From Triatoma infestans (taxonomy: Eukaryota; Arthropoda; Insecta; Hemiptera; Reduviidae): a DNA stretch of 64,000 nucleotides. A program made the translations under genes and the position numbers. Location: contig JAAEAF010001543.1 in assembly GCA_011037195.1 (NCBI GenBank), forward strand, positions 124,001 to 188,000, read 5' to 3'. Positions 10,697 through 22,210 of this stretch are shown piece by piece; the first letter of the stretch is position 1, and each line of letters begins with the position of its first letter. The notes below the pieces were generated by a model. The model made no database searches, had not been told where the DNA came from, and saw only the letters and a program-made list of their open reading frames with translations.

Positions 10697-11745
10697 TAAG
10701 ATATAGGCCATAATCATGTCTTGACAGTGTAATGAACATCGATCATCGATGAAAATAATTGCTTTTGCATGTAAATATTAATTGATTGATTATCAGTCTA
10801 TTTTTACAAGTTAGAATAGGAATAATTGCCCGTGAAATTTTGGAACAGGTAGAAACTTCGGAACGACTACTTGTATTTAGTATCAGTTGACGTGATCTGG
10901 TAGCAATTATGTTTTCTTCAGGCATGTGCAAGTCCAAAACTGGAGGACTGTAGATTCCATGGGTCTTTTGTTCAAACTTACCTTCCCTTAGAAGATGTTG
11001 TTTCTTTGGCAGCGAAAGAGGCATATCCACCCCATGCATTCCTTAGTGAACTTGGCCTCGATGTCTTTCGTTGGTTTTATCTTATTCAAATAAGATGGAA
11101 ACCAGTTTGGCCTATCTCTAATACTCACTGGAATTCTATTCATCTAGAATAGCAGATAGATGAAAGTACTTTAGTAACCCTTCGAAAAGCTGTTAAAACA
11201 AATAAATAGTTTCCATTTACCAGTCGAAAATGTAAATATTGCATTGTCTATCTCATTTCCAGACTGTAATTGTTGCAGCATAATGGTGATGAATAATGAC
11301 ATGAGACATTTTACTCACAATCATATTTTTACGATTTACTCAATAAGGAAAGAAGAGTAAATTAATGATAGTAGAATGACCGAGTGTAAAGAAGTGATGA
11401 TGTGAAGAATGAGGGTCATGTAGAATAGTAGCGTTGGCTGGTGTGAATCGCTTGAAGAGTAATGTGGCTAGTTAGAATTATTGCTTGTACTAACGGTGGT
11501 GTGCTAGTGGGGCTAGTAGTTTGGTGAACTTTTAAGGAGGATTCAAAGTTGATTAAAGTATGGCAACGGTTTAACTCTACTACAGTTATTTTGGAAAGTG
11601 ATTGTTCTTCAAAGTCGAAAACGTATAGATTAGAAGAAGCAAAAATGCGGCTAATCTCCTCAGAGTTTATCTGGCTAAAAATCGTTAAGTCCACAGAAGG
11701 CCAGCTTTTTATACAGTTTGTCCTACCGCTAGAAAGCTATTTCTA
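10697..11745. other. Non-coding stretch
   Basis: Several open frames of 65-98 codons on both strands (for example 10743-11039 and 11549-11746) show no domain I recognise and are probably chance. A purine-rich GGTGGGAGATTG next to TGTCATGAAC near 11738-11765 resembles a polypurine tract and LTR start, but no second LTR is visible. Confidence 0.35.
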
Positions 11746-11799
11746 GGTGGGAGATTGTCATGAACCTTATTGAAGCTCATTTTGCCTTAACACCTTGCA

Positions 11800-11935
11800 G
11801 TGGGTGTGACAGAAGTTTGTCCATGTGCCTGGAGGTTCAATGGTGGCACCTTGGTACGTCTGCTAATGGAACATATTATGTCCAGTTTTTTGTGACGAAT
11901 TTGCCGGCTTGATTACTTTAATGACCCAAAAGTTT
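11800..11935 (+). repeat. Dispersed repeat shared with 5.76-5.90 kb
   Basis: Contains GGAGGTTCAATGGTGG, CTGCTAATGGAAC and TATGTCCAG in the same order as the minus strand of 5760-5905. Class unknown. Confidence 0.55.
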
Positions 11936-13460
11936 ATTTGTTTCTCTATTAATGTTCTTAAGATGATGATGGTTTGCGAGCGTGTCCAATTATGCGAACT
12001 TTGTTTTACATAAATAAAATTATTTTATTTATATTTTACAATATTTTTCCGGGAAAACTTAATTATTGGTGGATTTTGAGGGAGGTAGCTGCAATGTTAA
12101 GCTTTTCTTAAAAAATGGGCAGCTTTAATAAATATTTGAACAATATCTATCCACTAATCGGAAATGCAATTCTACGAAATATATTTCTGAATAAATGTTT
12201 CTGAAATTTGCTCAAAAAAAAACTAACGATTTTCTTGATACTTGGAATAATCCTAAACTATATTTTATTTTTGGGAAAGTGTTTGCGAAATAGTTGATTT
12301 TTGGGAGTTATTTAAGGACTTACTTTTGTTTGCTAAACCAACATGACTCTCACAGCCCTTTCTACTTTTATGTCAGAACAATTAAACTTTGTGCAAAATA
12401 AAAATAAAAAATTCAAATTTATAAGAACATTGTTTAATTTTATAATTATATCAATTATTGCAGTAAATAAAATTCGTGTGAGGGGAGTGTTGGAAAGCAG
12501 ATTTATTTTTTTCTCTTTAATTAAAGTTATTTTGAAATATTGATTTAAATTAAAATTCATTTAATTATTAAATTTTAGCTTTTAATTAAATTAACTTTGC
12601 CTCATATATCTTATATAATACTTTTTCAAAAATAAAATATTTATATCAGTTTTTAGTTTAAATGAAAGGATAAATTTAGCAACAAATGACCTTGGTTCGG
12701 CTAAAATTAGAAGGAGAGACTACTTAAAAAAAAAAAAAAAAAAATCAATCATTGGTTTATAATAATAATGGAATTGACAGACAGACAGACAGCAGTATTG
12801 CAATAATGAGGAGAGAGGGTGAGTGAATGAGAGATTGCTCGTATATCCGACACAGAACTACATAATACAGTGTCGTAACATCCCAACATTACTGCCCTCC
12901 TATATTAGAGTTTCTGATATTAACATCATGACTTGTAATAATATTATTCTAATTAATTATTGAAATACCACCCCACCTGTGTATATGTTGACTCTCACAC
13001 TCCCCCTCTCACTTAATATAACAACTTTTTGACAGGTAATAATACTTGATGGTACCTTTTTTTTTGTTGCTCCTTTTTTGACATAATACTGTCATTATAA
13101 ATCATGTACATTTTTTTTTGATTACGCAACAAGTTCAATAATATCGTTATTTGAATTTAATGATATACTACAGAAAAGATAATTGTATTTATTACTTTGT
13201 AAAAGTCTCGATAATAAATAAATTGTTATAAGAAATCGAAAATTGCTTTGCCGCTAGGTCGATTTTTTTTTTTTAAGGAAGGTATCCCAAAATTTGGTTT
13301 TCCAGTTCACCATATTTCTAAATTATATTACATTTTTACCTATAATTTTATGAAAATCCATGAGTAAAGACCACGCCAAAATAATTTATGTAGAAATTAT
13401 AATGAAAAAGGAACTGAGTACAAATTAGTGACTATCTGTTATGGTTTTAATAAAAAAAAA
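11936..13460. other. AT-rich non-coding stretch
   Basis: A 21-base A-run lies near 12727 and GACA repeats near 12777-12791. No gene recognised; the 66- and 75-codon frames at 12333-12560 overlap on opposite strands and look like chance. Confidence 0.4.
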
Positions 13461-13462
13461 AA

Positions 13463-14308
13463 TTTGGTGTGAAACAATCACACAACTTTCTCTTACTCCA
13501 GTTTTCAAAGTTGTAATTGACAAATTTTATAGCTACTGTACCAAATTTAATGAAATTCTTTAGATTTTCGTCGAAAACTGTTTAGTAAAAAGCACACTTC
13601 CGGTTTACTAATTTTCTTGAAATTCGGAATTTTTGCCATCTATTATTTCTAATTAATTTTGTTTGGATGGTAGAATTGTATAATCAACTATGATAGCACT
13701 TTAGAGAAAAACATAACCCCACCCCTCTCCCAAAAAAGCCCTCTTAAATGACTCCAGCAGGAGAAATGTTAATATAAAAGTTACAGCTCTTTATATGTGT
13801 AGTTCATATTCCTAGTTTAAAGAAAATTGTTTGGAGCCGTTTTCGAGCTTCCGGTCATCTAATTTTTTTCAAACTCAGAATTTCAACAACACATTTAATT
13901 CTAATTAATATTATTTAGATGACAGAACTGTCTAATAAACTGAAATAGTACCTTAGAGAAAAATCTAACCCCTCCCATTCCTCAAAGTGCCCAAAAATGA
14001 ATTTTCCCGAAGAAATGTTTTAAATAAAAGTTGTAGATCTTTGTATGTGTAGTTGATATACCAGGTTTGAAGAAAATCGTCGGAGTCATTTTTGAGAAAA
14101 TCGCGAAAGTTGAGGAATTTTGACAGATAACATACTGTCAGATCGCATGGTGATACCTAAACGGAATATGACGTTTCAACTTTCTACGATTTTTCATTTT
14201 TGAGCTATGCTGTTCACACATACACACCATTTGCTAAAAACCACTTTTTTTGGACTCAGGGGACCTCAAAACAGATATTTTCGGTGAAACCTTGGAGTAA
14301 GAGAAAGT
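13463..14308 (-). mobile_element. Helentron-like non-autonomous element (copy A)
   Basis: The family has no coding capacity but ordered structure. The 5' end is CTTTCTCTTACTCC. The 3' end has the inverse, GGAGTAAGAGAAAG, placed inside the terminus, then a hairpin GTGTGA-loop-TCACAC and ACCAGA, next to a T-run. This asymmetric inverted-repeat plus terminal-hairpin layout is the hallmark of Helentron/Helitron2 non-autonomous elements. In this copy the 3' end is at 13463 and the 5' end at 14308. It holds two tandem internal units of about 270 bp, each with a CCGGAAGT box and a ...TTCTCAAAAATGG box. The only external support is established knowledge of Helentron structure; I cannot run a search. 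Confidence 0.7.
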
Positions 14309-14582
14309 AAAAAACTGGACGTTTCGAATTTAATGAGGCTATCCTTTGGCAGTACTCAAAACATTATTACTACTTTGATATATATCTATCTGGTACAGGT
14401 TATATAAGCTGTCTGGTTAACTTGTTTACCACCAAATTAATATAATAGATTATAATTCAGCGGAGATATTTCAAAGATAAATAAAAATGATATATAAGAA
14501 ATGACAAAATATGAATTAGAGGTATATACAGAATTTAAAATAAATCAAGTATATATATATATATATTTATATTTTTTTTTGT
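14309..14582. other. Spacer between head-to-head Helentron-like copies
   Basis: 274 bp, AT-rich, with a (TA)n run at about 14551-14568. The 5' ends of copies A and B face each other across it. Confidence 0.6.
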
Positions 14583-15286
14583 ACTTTCTCTTACTCCTAG
14601 TAAGAGGAAGTATTGTAATCGTGTCAAATTTTCGATATTGAATTTTCACCAGAAATATCCGTTTTGAGGTCCCGTGAGTCCAAAAAAGTGGTTTTAAGCA
14701 AATGGTATGTGTGTTTGTATGTGTGTGTATATATGTATGTATATATGAATGTGAACAGCATAGCTCAAAAACGAAAAAATCGTAGAAAGTTCGAACTTGA
14801 TATTCCGTTTAGTTATCACCATGGGATCCGACAGTAGGTCATCTTCAAAATTCCTCAACCAGAAGTACCACATTACTAGTTTTTTTTTTTTTACGTTTTT
14901 TGCGATTTTCTCAAAAATGGCGCTGACGATTTTTCTTGAAACTTTCAATATAAACTAAACATGCAAAGATCTACATCATTTTATTTAAAACATTTCTCTG
15001 GGAAAATTCATTTAAGGGCACTTTTAGGGGAGGGGTAGGGTTACAGCTTCCTCTAAAGTGCTATTATTGATTATACAATTCTATCATCCAAACAAAATTA
15101 TTAGAAATAATAGTTGGGGGCCGAAATTCCAAGTTTCAAGAAAATCAGTAAGCCGGAAGTGCGCTTTTATTGAAAGTTGTTTCAGTTTTCGACGAATTTC
15201 ATAAAATTTGGTATACAAACTAAAATTGTCAATTTTAATTTTGAGAACTGGAGTAAGAGAAAGTTGTGTGAGTGTTTCACACCAGA
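14583..15286 (+). mobile_element. Helentron-like non-autonomous element (copy B)
   Basis: Best-preserved copy. It starts ACTTTCTCTTACTCC, has a small hairpin (CTTACTCCTAGTAAG) at the very 5' end and a TG/TATG microsatellite about 115 bp in. It carries one internal unit and ends GGAGTAAGAGAAAGTTGTG, then the 17-base hairpin GTGTGAGTGTTTCACAC and CAGA, at a T-run. An internal microsatellite is also a feature of HINE/DINE-type Helentron derivatives. The T-rich flanks on both sides agree with insertion into T-tracts. Confidence 0.72.
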
Positions 15287-17607
15287 TTTTTTTTTTTTTT
15301 TTTATTAGATTACAGGTACAAAAAAGGAAAAAAATATTATTAATAATATTGAGATATTATTATATGAACTTAATGATATTCTAGTCAAAAGTTAATTGTT
15401 TTCTTTTTATTACTTTGTGAGCAATAAAAATGTCCAATTATTTAATGTTTAAAAACCAGGAGAAATAGTTACTAATTTTTTTCTTAGTTTATTATTATCA
15501 TTCTTTTCACGAATGCAAGACACCAAAATGTAAGTGAATATTATATGTTATTTCGCTTTATCTCTTATTCACTCATAGAAGAAGAAGATGTAAAAAGAGT
15601 TATCTTTTTCAGTTGGCAAAACCCAATACACTGAGTAAAGCTCTTTGGATTGGAAAGACACTCCCAAATGGTAAATGGTAAGAGGAAAGTTGATAGTTGG
15701 GAAACTTGCTAAGCCTTTCTTCAACGCTCTAGTAGAATGTCACCGAATAAGTTTAGATGCTAAGAAAATTTCTATTTCTATTTATTACTTTCAGGATCTA
15801 TAATTTGTCTACAGAAAAAATATTTTTAGATTCTTAGATATCTATTCCATAAAAAAAAAAAACCCTAGCTATTCTATTTTTGAAACAGTTTTGACTTATT
15901 CTTTGCGAGAAACAAATTTGTTGTTTTGTTTTTTTTTTTGGATCGATCCCAGCTTTCTAGTATTATTGCCATTTGTCAATATAGTTAAGTTATGAACGAC
16001 AAATAAAGAAAAATCACCACAAAATATTCATAGAATGACAAATTTAATAATTAAGTAACAAATATGTAATGTCACGAAGACAACAAATATAGCGCAGAAA
16101 TATTTAAATGAACGACGAAACATTCTAACAATGTCGCATGTATATCTACATTCGTACTTTGTTTGGTTTTGTTATGTTATATTATTTATCATATGTATTT
16201 TTAGTTGCTTCTGTTGTGCATTTTTTAGCTTTTTTTTTTTTTTTTATCATCTTACTGATAATATCGCAATTGAATATACAATACAACAAATAACGTTTTT
16301 GATAATTAGTTCAAAAATTAAATTTATTGCTAGCCTGTGGATCCAATTTTTATTAGAAGCTGTAAGTTATATAATTTTATTGATTTTATTATTACAATAA
16401 ATTTTATAAAATCTTGTAATTTTGAAATACAAACGTGTTAGCCCCGTAGTAAGTTAAACAGAATAGATTAAGGGAGGGCGGATGTTATAATTATATAGTC
16501 ATAATTTTATCCCCAACAATACATCCCATCTTGTACAAATATATATAATCAAAGTTCATTTTTTAAAGAAATATAAAACTTCCAGATGGTCATTTTTTTT
16601 ATTGACCTATTTTCACTTCAACATTGTGTGGGGTCTGACGCGCCGCACCATACACAAAAACAGTCTCTACCATGTCTTGATTAAAAAAGATATTCACAGT
16701 TAATTCAGTGACTGACTGAGTTGGGTTGTTTGTATGATCGTGCCGCCGCCGCCGCCACCACCACCGGAGACGACGACTTAATACATAATGTAACAGTGTT
16801 GTGTGTAGTGTCGCACGACATTGATCCTTTCCCTTTCCCTACGGTGTACGATCTGGACGGACGGTTTCTCAAACTGGACTGTCAGCTTCATAAAGTGGTT
16901 AAAACCTCTCGTCACTTTGTCGCCACTTTTTAATTGTCATTCTTTTTTCATTCAGTTTTTTGTGTGTGTTTTTTTACTTTCTTTTACAATTATTGACGAT
17001 CAAACGTGTATGCAAAAATCAAGAGTTAAAACTGTTAAGTTACTCTGACCAATTAATATTTAAATTGATATTTAAAATGCAAATTTTATTTTTCTATCTG
17101 TTCCATTCCCTTTTTATAATAACGGCTTTACTGCTTTTTTCACCGATTTTTTCAAAAACAAATCCAACGATTCTCATTAAAATTAGTGCACTAACTAGCA
17201 AGGCTAATCAGGTATACAACTTTTCCATGGAAACTGATTTAAGATCGATTTTTTATGATACACTCACTCACTAAATCCTAACAATTCAATCACCTATGTT
17301 ACACGAAAAACAAACTAAACATTAGTAAAACCAGATAGAAATATGAAAACCTAATAAGTGAGAGAGTCATAAGTTTCGCATCAGATAAATTTTCTTTTAC
17401 AAAATAATAGTTTCATTTTCGGTTAACGAAATATCTAATAAAGTTACTCGAAAATGGTGATTCAAGTATATAAATTAATGTAGAACGGTTTTTGCCTGTA
17501 TTAATATATGCTACAAATACAGTAGTTGTAAGACAATTTGTCATGGTTGCAAGAATTGCTGATTGGTGATGATGTAAATGAAGATGACACACATTTCAAA
17601 CAAGTTA
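15287..17607. other. AT-rich stretch with a small GC-rich trinucleotide block
   Basis: Mostly AT-rich with long T-runs (15287-15303, 16231-16245). At 16741-16770 a GCC/ACC trinucleotide run in higher-GC sequence gives a 70-codon frame (16721-16933) without a recognisable domain; it could be part of an exon or regulatory island, but nothing confirms it. Confidence 0.35.
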
Positions 17608-18325
17608 ATAGATAGATAGATAATTTTATTGCCTTCAAATCATTTGTACATATAAATACATACAAGGCTCGTCACAATAAATATTACATAATATATAAAA
17701 AAAAGTACATAAAATTAAAATAACTCAACAATTATTATATTAGCAAACACACACACTATATATAGATTATAAGCCGCCAATCTAATATTATAAAAACTGA
17801 GAATGGGAAAAATTGTGGAAATAATTTTATATTATTACAGTTATTGTTTTGTTTTTTTTTATAATTTTTGTTAAAAATTCATCTAGTGAGTATATACATT
17901 TACTTAATAAATAATCGGGAAGGGAATAGCTAAGTGGTTAGCGTACTGGACTTCCACGCGGAGGAGCCGGGTTCGAGTCCAGCTGCTACCCTTAGATTTT
18001 TTCTTAACGGGAGAACACTGTCCGGAGGCCGGCAGTGCACTGAGAAAGCTCCGGGCGCCAATGACTATAGATGTTGACGCGCCTTAAATTAAAAAAAAAA
18101 ATAGTCTTTCAGTTTCTTTTTAAAATCTTTTAAATTTAAGAGTTCACCAATAGATGACGGAATCATTTTAAAAATTTTTATACCCATGGAGATATAGGAA
18201 TTCTGAATTGTAGTATACCTTGTAAATGGTGGACAAACTAAACCTTTACTTCTTGTTTCGCAGGGGCTAATATTTTTAGTGACAAAAAAATCATCTTTGT
18301 TTTTAAACACCAACACTGCCAATTT
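17608..18325 (-). mobile_element. LINE (L2/CR1-like) ORF2 C-terminus and 3' UTR, split by a SINE
   Basis: The minus strand from 18322 encodes SPCETRSKGLVCPPFTRYTT, then IQNSYISMGIKIFKMIPSS and LNLKDFKKKLKDYFF. This is the characteristic C-terminal pattern of CR1/L2/Rex-type ORF2 proteins (R..T..NS....G...FN.LP..I..L.....FK..LK..L). The frame is broken by the SINE at 17918-18101 and resumes below 17915 as YLLSKCIYSLDEFLTKI. The 3' UTR ends at 17608 in GATAGATAGATA, a short microsatellite end, as in L2/CR1 elements. Confidence 0.72.
17918..18101 (+). mobile_element. tRNA-derived SINE, family 1 (copy 2)
   Basis: Plus-strand tRNA head: TAGCTAAGTGGTTAGCG (A box) and GGGTTCGAGTCC (B box, nearly canonical), then the family body with GAACACTGTCCGGAGGCCGG and CTCCGGGCGCCAATGAC, ending CGCCTTAAATT and an A-run. 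It lies inside the LINE at 17608-18325, so it is younger than that LINE. Confidence 0.88.
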
Positions 18326-19325
18326 ATAGATATATAAAGATGGGAAGAGTAAGCATATTTAACTTTTTAAAATGATCCTTACAACTTTCCTTCCGTTTAG
18401 CCTTGACCAAGATACGAATTATCTTCTTCTATATTTGACGGATATAATATATAAAAGGGGGGAGTATATATATATATATACAAATTGAATAGATTATATA
18501 TATATTTTGAGGATTGAGTGGCCGAACGAGGAGTGATGATATTGTCACGTGAATGTTGAATGCGTGACATGGAAACAATTCGTAATTAAAGTGCGCCTGG
18601 AAAATACTTCGCTAGCGCTTTGTACGGATGGTTTTAGAAACATGGTGTCTCTAGCTTTGGTGTGTGGCGAATTTCCTTCATCAAAACAGATTGATTCCAT
18701 TCAATATCCAGTTAATTTATGGAAATGCCATTTTTGTTTATTCGCTGATTGAAATTTTAATTGACTTATTTGAAAAAAATTTATAAATTAAAAAATTGTA
18801 ATTCCTCGAAGTGATTTATGAATAAATAGTTCTGCCCAACTATTCTCATTCACCCCCTCCCTCTCTTTCTCTACCTCAACTCCGAGTTGCCACCTGAAAC
18901 TTGTTATTTGACAAACAATAAGTATTGTCAAACATTAAAAGCATACAAAAATTAAAAAATCAAAATAGTAAATAAAACAAATAGCAGGTGAAAGGTAAAA
19001 GACCTAAGATGTAGACGGAATTGTCAAAAATGGAATTCAACAAATTTATGAATATTTATAAGAATTGTTGTTGTTTATATTGAGTTCATATTTTTTTTTT
19101 TTTTACGTTTTATAATTCATTATTCAAGTTTTTTGTTTTGTTTTATTTGCTAATAAATATCTGTAATTTTTGTGTAAGCTTTTACTCATCGATGAGGTGG
19201 CAGTTCAGATGAAATAGCCTATTATGCTAATTATGTCAAGTTGAGTATTATTAATCAAAGTATTTTTAACGATATAGAAAGTGATTTGAAAATGAAAATG
19301 AGAGATGATGAACTAAGATATAATA
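18326..19325. other. AT-rich non-coding stretch
   Basis: TATA microsatellite near 18466-18480; the 67-codon frame at 18549-18752 has no domain I recognise. Confidence 0.4.
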
Positions 19326-19614
19326 TGTAACGGCAAGAGAGAGAACCAAGCCCGACCGAGAGAAAACAGACTCTCTCTGGTACTCTCTGATTTAAGCAGT
19401 TAGAGTGGGGAGAACCTGTACATAAGCCAGTGAGAGATCTAGATATCTATCCTATCAGATTCAACCATATACACCGCATCTCTACTCTCACCATTTTATC
19501 TATAAAATCATTACAAGTCCAGTGCAGTTTCTGTAAGCATATAGCTATATTATGACAGTGCCTTCATATCTCGTCTAATTAATCAATCCCAATTTCTCTC
19601 CTCATCAACTCCAT
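19326..19614 (+). repeat. LTR, plus orientation
   Basis: Starts TGTAACGGCAAGAGAG and ends CATCAACTCCA(T), compatible with TG...CA LTR termini. It is an inverted match over its whole length to 20142-20441. It contains repeated AGAGAG/CTCTCT tracts. Confidence 0.7.
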
Positions 19615-20141
19615 TGTATTTCTTTAAATTATGATTTTATGTCGTGTTGACAATGTTTCGGGTAAAGTTGTGTTTTGAATGGAATTAATTTGTGATGTTG
19701 TGTTGTCTGTTAAGAATGGAATTACTGTTTTATGTATGTTTATGTTCAAGTTTTTAAAATTTATAATTCCTTGAAATTTTGTGAGCAGGTCTCTCCCAAT
19801 GATCATTTCAAATTCATTTTTCAGTTGGGACACTATGAAATTACCCTGAATTTTGTGTTTTGGCCTATTGATAAATGAACGGTTGACAGACCATAGTTGG
19901 GGATAATCTGATTTGTAATCGATTTCAGGATTATGTCAAATCTTTCGAGCCTCGATTTGACGTGACTGGAATCTATGAGTGAATGCGAAGCGCCTGTGTC
20001 GATCAACGCTTTAACTTTTTTGTTTTTAATTTGAACGGTAATTAATAAATTATTCGAATCGTGGAGTGCCGGGATCAGTACAGTGGTAGCCGTTTGAGAA
20101 AACGGCTGAGCGCCTAGTCGTTTTTTGAATTGAACCAGATA
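19615..20141 (-). pseudogene. Retropepsin (aspartic protease) remnant of an LTR retrotransposon
   Basis: The minus strand encodes VKALIDTGASHSLIDSSHVK near 20022-19960, containing the catalytic DTGAS motif of retroviral-type proteases. Farther on it reads MIIGRDLLTKFQGIINFKN near 19812-19755, the conserved C-terminal IIGxDLL motif. The spacing of about 70 residues fits a single retropepsin domain. No reverse transcriptase, RNase H or integrase is present: the domain is directly framed by the two inverted LTR copies. The protease begins only about 120 bp from the LTR at 20142, so gag is missing too. Described as a dead relic only. Confidence 0.72.
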
Positions 20142-20441
20142 ATGGAGTTGATGAGGAGAGAAATTGGGATTGATTAATTAGACGAGATATGAAGACACTG
20201 CTATAATATAGCTATATGCTTACACAAACTGCACTGGACTTGGAATGATTTTATAGATAAAATGGTAGGAGTAGAGAATATGACACGATGCGGTGTACAT
20301 GGTTGAATCTGATAGATAGATGTCTAGATCTCTCACTGGCTTGTATACAGGTTCTCCCCACTCTAGCCTGCTTAAGTCAGAGAGTATCAGAGAGAGTCTG
20401 TTTTCTCTCGGTCGGGCTTGTGTTCTCTCTCTTGCGTTACA
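20142..20441 (-). repeat. LTR, minus orientation
   Basis: Reads from 20441 downward TGTAACGCAAGAGAGAG... to CATCAACTCCATTAT. It matches 19326-19614 in inverted orientation with scattered substitutions and small indels, so the two arms could form a stem of roughly 290 bp. Confidence 0.7.
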
Positions 20442-20764
20442 AATTTGACAATGTTTATGGTCTCATGAATCTGTTCTCAATTTTGCTTGAAAACTACTTC
20501 AGAAAAGTAATAAACTTTTCTCCATTTTTTTCTTAGTATCATTAGAAAACTGGTTTATTATCAAAAGGTTTAAGTTGATTGGAAAATTGTTGATTTTATT
20601 CCATTTATTTTATTTTAAATTTTTATAGAAGAAACTGAAGTATTAATACTTGAAAGTAAGTTTTTTAATGCAATTAAACATAGAATAATGTATTCATAAA
20701 ATTGCTAGTTAAATAATGTTTATATTTTACAACTTTTATTAAGAAAAACTGAAATTTGATATTT

Positions 20765-20880
20765 TTGACGGAACTGCCCATGAAGAAGGACCAAAGACCG
20801 TTTTTTTTGGTGGCCGTCTGATAAGCAAGTATCATAACGCTTATCGTGACTCTGGCTTTCGCTATTAGTTCCCCTTTTGC
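20765..20880 (-). mobile_element. Possible truncated family-2 SINE fragment
   Basis: GCCCATGAAG near the left end and GATAAGCA farther in resemble the 3' body of the SINE copies at 7.74 and 61.2 kb. There is no tRNA head. Weak match. Confidence 0.3.
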
Positions 20881-22210
20881 CCCAAAACATCATTTCATCA
20901 CCACCATTTCTGCCCCCCCCAAAAAACGAACCCAACTATTCGTTCCATTAGACCATGGAGTCCCTCATAACTATGGCCAGCAACAATGTTATTTCCTTTC
21001 CGGTCCTTCATTGCTTGTAGGCAGTTCATTGAATATTTTAGGCAACCAGTGCAATTGCAAGCTATTACGTGTTAAATGATATGTGTAATGGTGATCTTTA
21101 ATTTATAATCGAAATTTACAACTATGTACTCACACAATAACTAAATAAGTTAGCACTAACAATGATATGTTGTAGATAAGAAAGTGTGAAAGATTCACAT
21201 GAATGTATTTACTTAGTGTTCTTATTGATGAATTTTCTTTAATGTTGATATGTTTGCTAATTTACTAAAGTTTACTATGTTGTCCGTAATATTGTCTGTG
21301 GGCATTATCTAGAAAAACGCGGAAAATCAAAAATTCATTACGTGGGGTCCTCGCTGTTCTAATTGACCGATTGTGTGATGAAATCTAAAAATCTTTTCTT
21401 GCGCACCCATGTGCCCATAAAACTTTATATCTAGTGAAAACAGAGTTTCAAAACTTTAACAAGATCGCTATTATTTCTGTTATGATAAGCTTTAAGAGAA
21501 AGTGATAAAACCAAATCTAAGACCACTAAAACAAAACGGAAATACAGTAGCATTCTTATTATTATGTTATGACGGTATAACTTTGAGTGCGGCCAATTTA
21601 ATACTCACATACGAGCAGCAGGTGTGCTCGCAGCGCTCCTGGCTTACAAAACATTGATTAATGTCATCAAACAATGAATACTAATTAATTCATTTTGGTA
21701 TTTCCAGTAAATTGAATTGCATAATATAAAAGCAAAACAAAAAAGAAGGGAATGTAAAAACAATTGATTAGAGAATTAAAAAAAAAAAGAAACCACCCTG
21801 GGCGACAGAACGTAGATATATACGATAATTTCAATGTAACAATAACACAATTTTAATTCTAAACTTATTAAAGTGGGCCCCCATGTACAAGTTGTTTATA
21901 TGTGTTTAGAATATTTAAAACGAAGTCAACAATTGTGACACGAATAATTAATAAGAAATTGCTATTTAATTTCATAACAATAACTTATTACTATTGTTTT
22001 CGTGTTTTAATCAAGTTATCAGGTCATTAAATAAACAATATAAAATAATTAGTTTGTGTAATTTAATAATATTTAAATATTGATAATAATGTCCAATAAC
22101 GGATTAATTGAACGCAATTATTATTATTATTAATAATGATACTTTATAAAAGATTAGTTTGAATTTAGTAATTAATAATAGCTAATAATATCTCCTATAG
22201 TGTATTACAA
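20881..22210. other. Non-coding stretch
   Basis: A small open frame at 20846-21079 has no recognisable family. The rest is AT-rich with TTA/TAA runs near 22110. No gene recognised. Confidence 0.35.

Noticed and set aside
16721..17274. Three overlapping open frames after the GCC/ACC run as a gene
   Set aside because: They begin in a trinucleotide repeat, run into poly-T sequence, and none has a recognisable domain or plausible splice pattern.
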